Source of the DNA: Himantopus leucocephalus
Lineage: Eukaryota; Chordata; Aves; Charadriiformes; Recurvirostridae
Direction of reading: 5' to 3'
Assembly (NCBI GenBank): GCA_003993805.1
Contig: RSEF01000012.1
Span: 8,422,945 to 8,486,944, forward strand
DNA: 64,000 nt
Made by a program: the position numbers and the translations under genes
Part shown: piece after piece, positions 63,950-64,000 of the stretch
Position numbering within the stretch: position 1 is the stretch's first letter
How the letters are laid out: each line of letters opens with the position of its first letter
Notes under the pieces: generated by a model
Seen by the model: the letters and a program-made list of their open reading frames with translations, nothing else
What the model was told of the DNA's origin: nothing
Database searches by the model: none

Positions 63950-64000
63950 ACTGGAAAGAGAAGGGAGGTGAAGGCCTTTGACATGGTCCCCTACGACATC
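63950..64000 (+). mobile_element. Probable CR1 reverse-transcriptase fragment, cut by window end
   Basis: Codons from 63968 read VKAFDMVPYDI. This resembles the (S)KAFDTVPHDI block of CR1/LINE reverse transcriptases, and the DNA gcctttgacatggtccccta matches what I recall of avian CR1 ORF2. Only about 11 codons are visible, and upstream of 63965 the match fades, so this may be the 5'-truncated start of a longer plus-strand element that continues past 64000. Confidence 0.6.

Larger units (their letters stand above)
53339..64000 (+). other. ERC2: ERC2 intron downstream of exon F (5' part)
   Basis: The intron opens with GTGAGT and runs past the window end. The next ERC2 segment (IEELMNALEKTRQ-like) was looked for and not found. 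Contents: a T27 run at 53764-53790 with an N just before it, a small GC-rich patch at about 55376-55600, a second at 57820-57900, a single-N duplication at 63249-63464, and a likely CR1 reverse-transcriptase fragment at the extreme end. Confidence 0.82.

Noticed and set aside
1..64000. Bacterial-type or defence-type systems, CRISPR arrays, tRNA or rRNA genes
   Set aside because: The window is intronic vertebrate DNA; no spaced repeats, cloverleaf or rRNA segments were found.

Overview
This is a vertebrate, almost certainly avian, nuclear window. It is AT-rich and about 99% non-coding. It carries CR1 LINE fragments with the typical bird CR1 3' end, and it contains six short plus-strand pieces of coding sequence with spliceosomal borders. 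Five are clear exons that join in one reading frame, and their translations match the central-to-C-terminal coiled coil of ERC2 (CAST/ELKS2), a scaffold of the presynaptic active zone. They fit ERC2 better than its paralogue ERC1 (for example the DDRERLEEIESYKKENKDLK and MNPEFADRMKQLDKEASYY segments). Neither the first nor the last exon of the gene lies in the window.

Layout. 1-11676 is an upstream intron with a minus-strand CR1 3' end and a cluster of short inverted repeats. Exons follow at 11677-11814 (46 codons), 20584-20724 (47 codons), 21281-21421 (47 codons), 31768-31961 (64 codons plus 2 nt) and 53203-53338 (1 nt plus 45 codons). The introns between them are about 8.8 kb, 0.56 kb, 10.3 kb and 21.2 kb. 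The last 10.7 kb is another intron, ending at the window edge in what looks like a CR1 reverse-transcriptase fragment. Inside the 10.3 kb intron, at 24873-24908, lies a 36-nt in-frame candidate cassette microexon (12 residues) with a strong pyrimidine tract and a perfect GTAAGT donor.

How the parts work together. All exons belong to one polypeptide, a long parallel coiled coil. The first three exons and the candidate microexon are symmetric phase 0-0 units, so any of them can be skipped or included without a frameshift. The last junction is phase 2 and makes an Arg codon across the splice site.

Assembly quality matters here. There is a 100-N gap at 52833-52932, and five single-N joins are each flanked by near-identical direct repeats of about 60-185 bp. 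These look like unmerged contig ends or haplotypes rather than biology, with one more diverged exception at 48 kb. I found no tRNA, rRNA, CRISPR array, complete transposon or second protein-coding gene. The many other short open frames are chance intronic ORFs.
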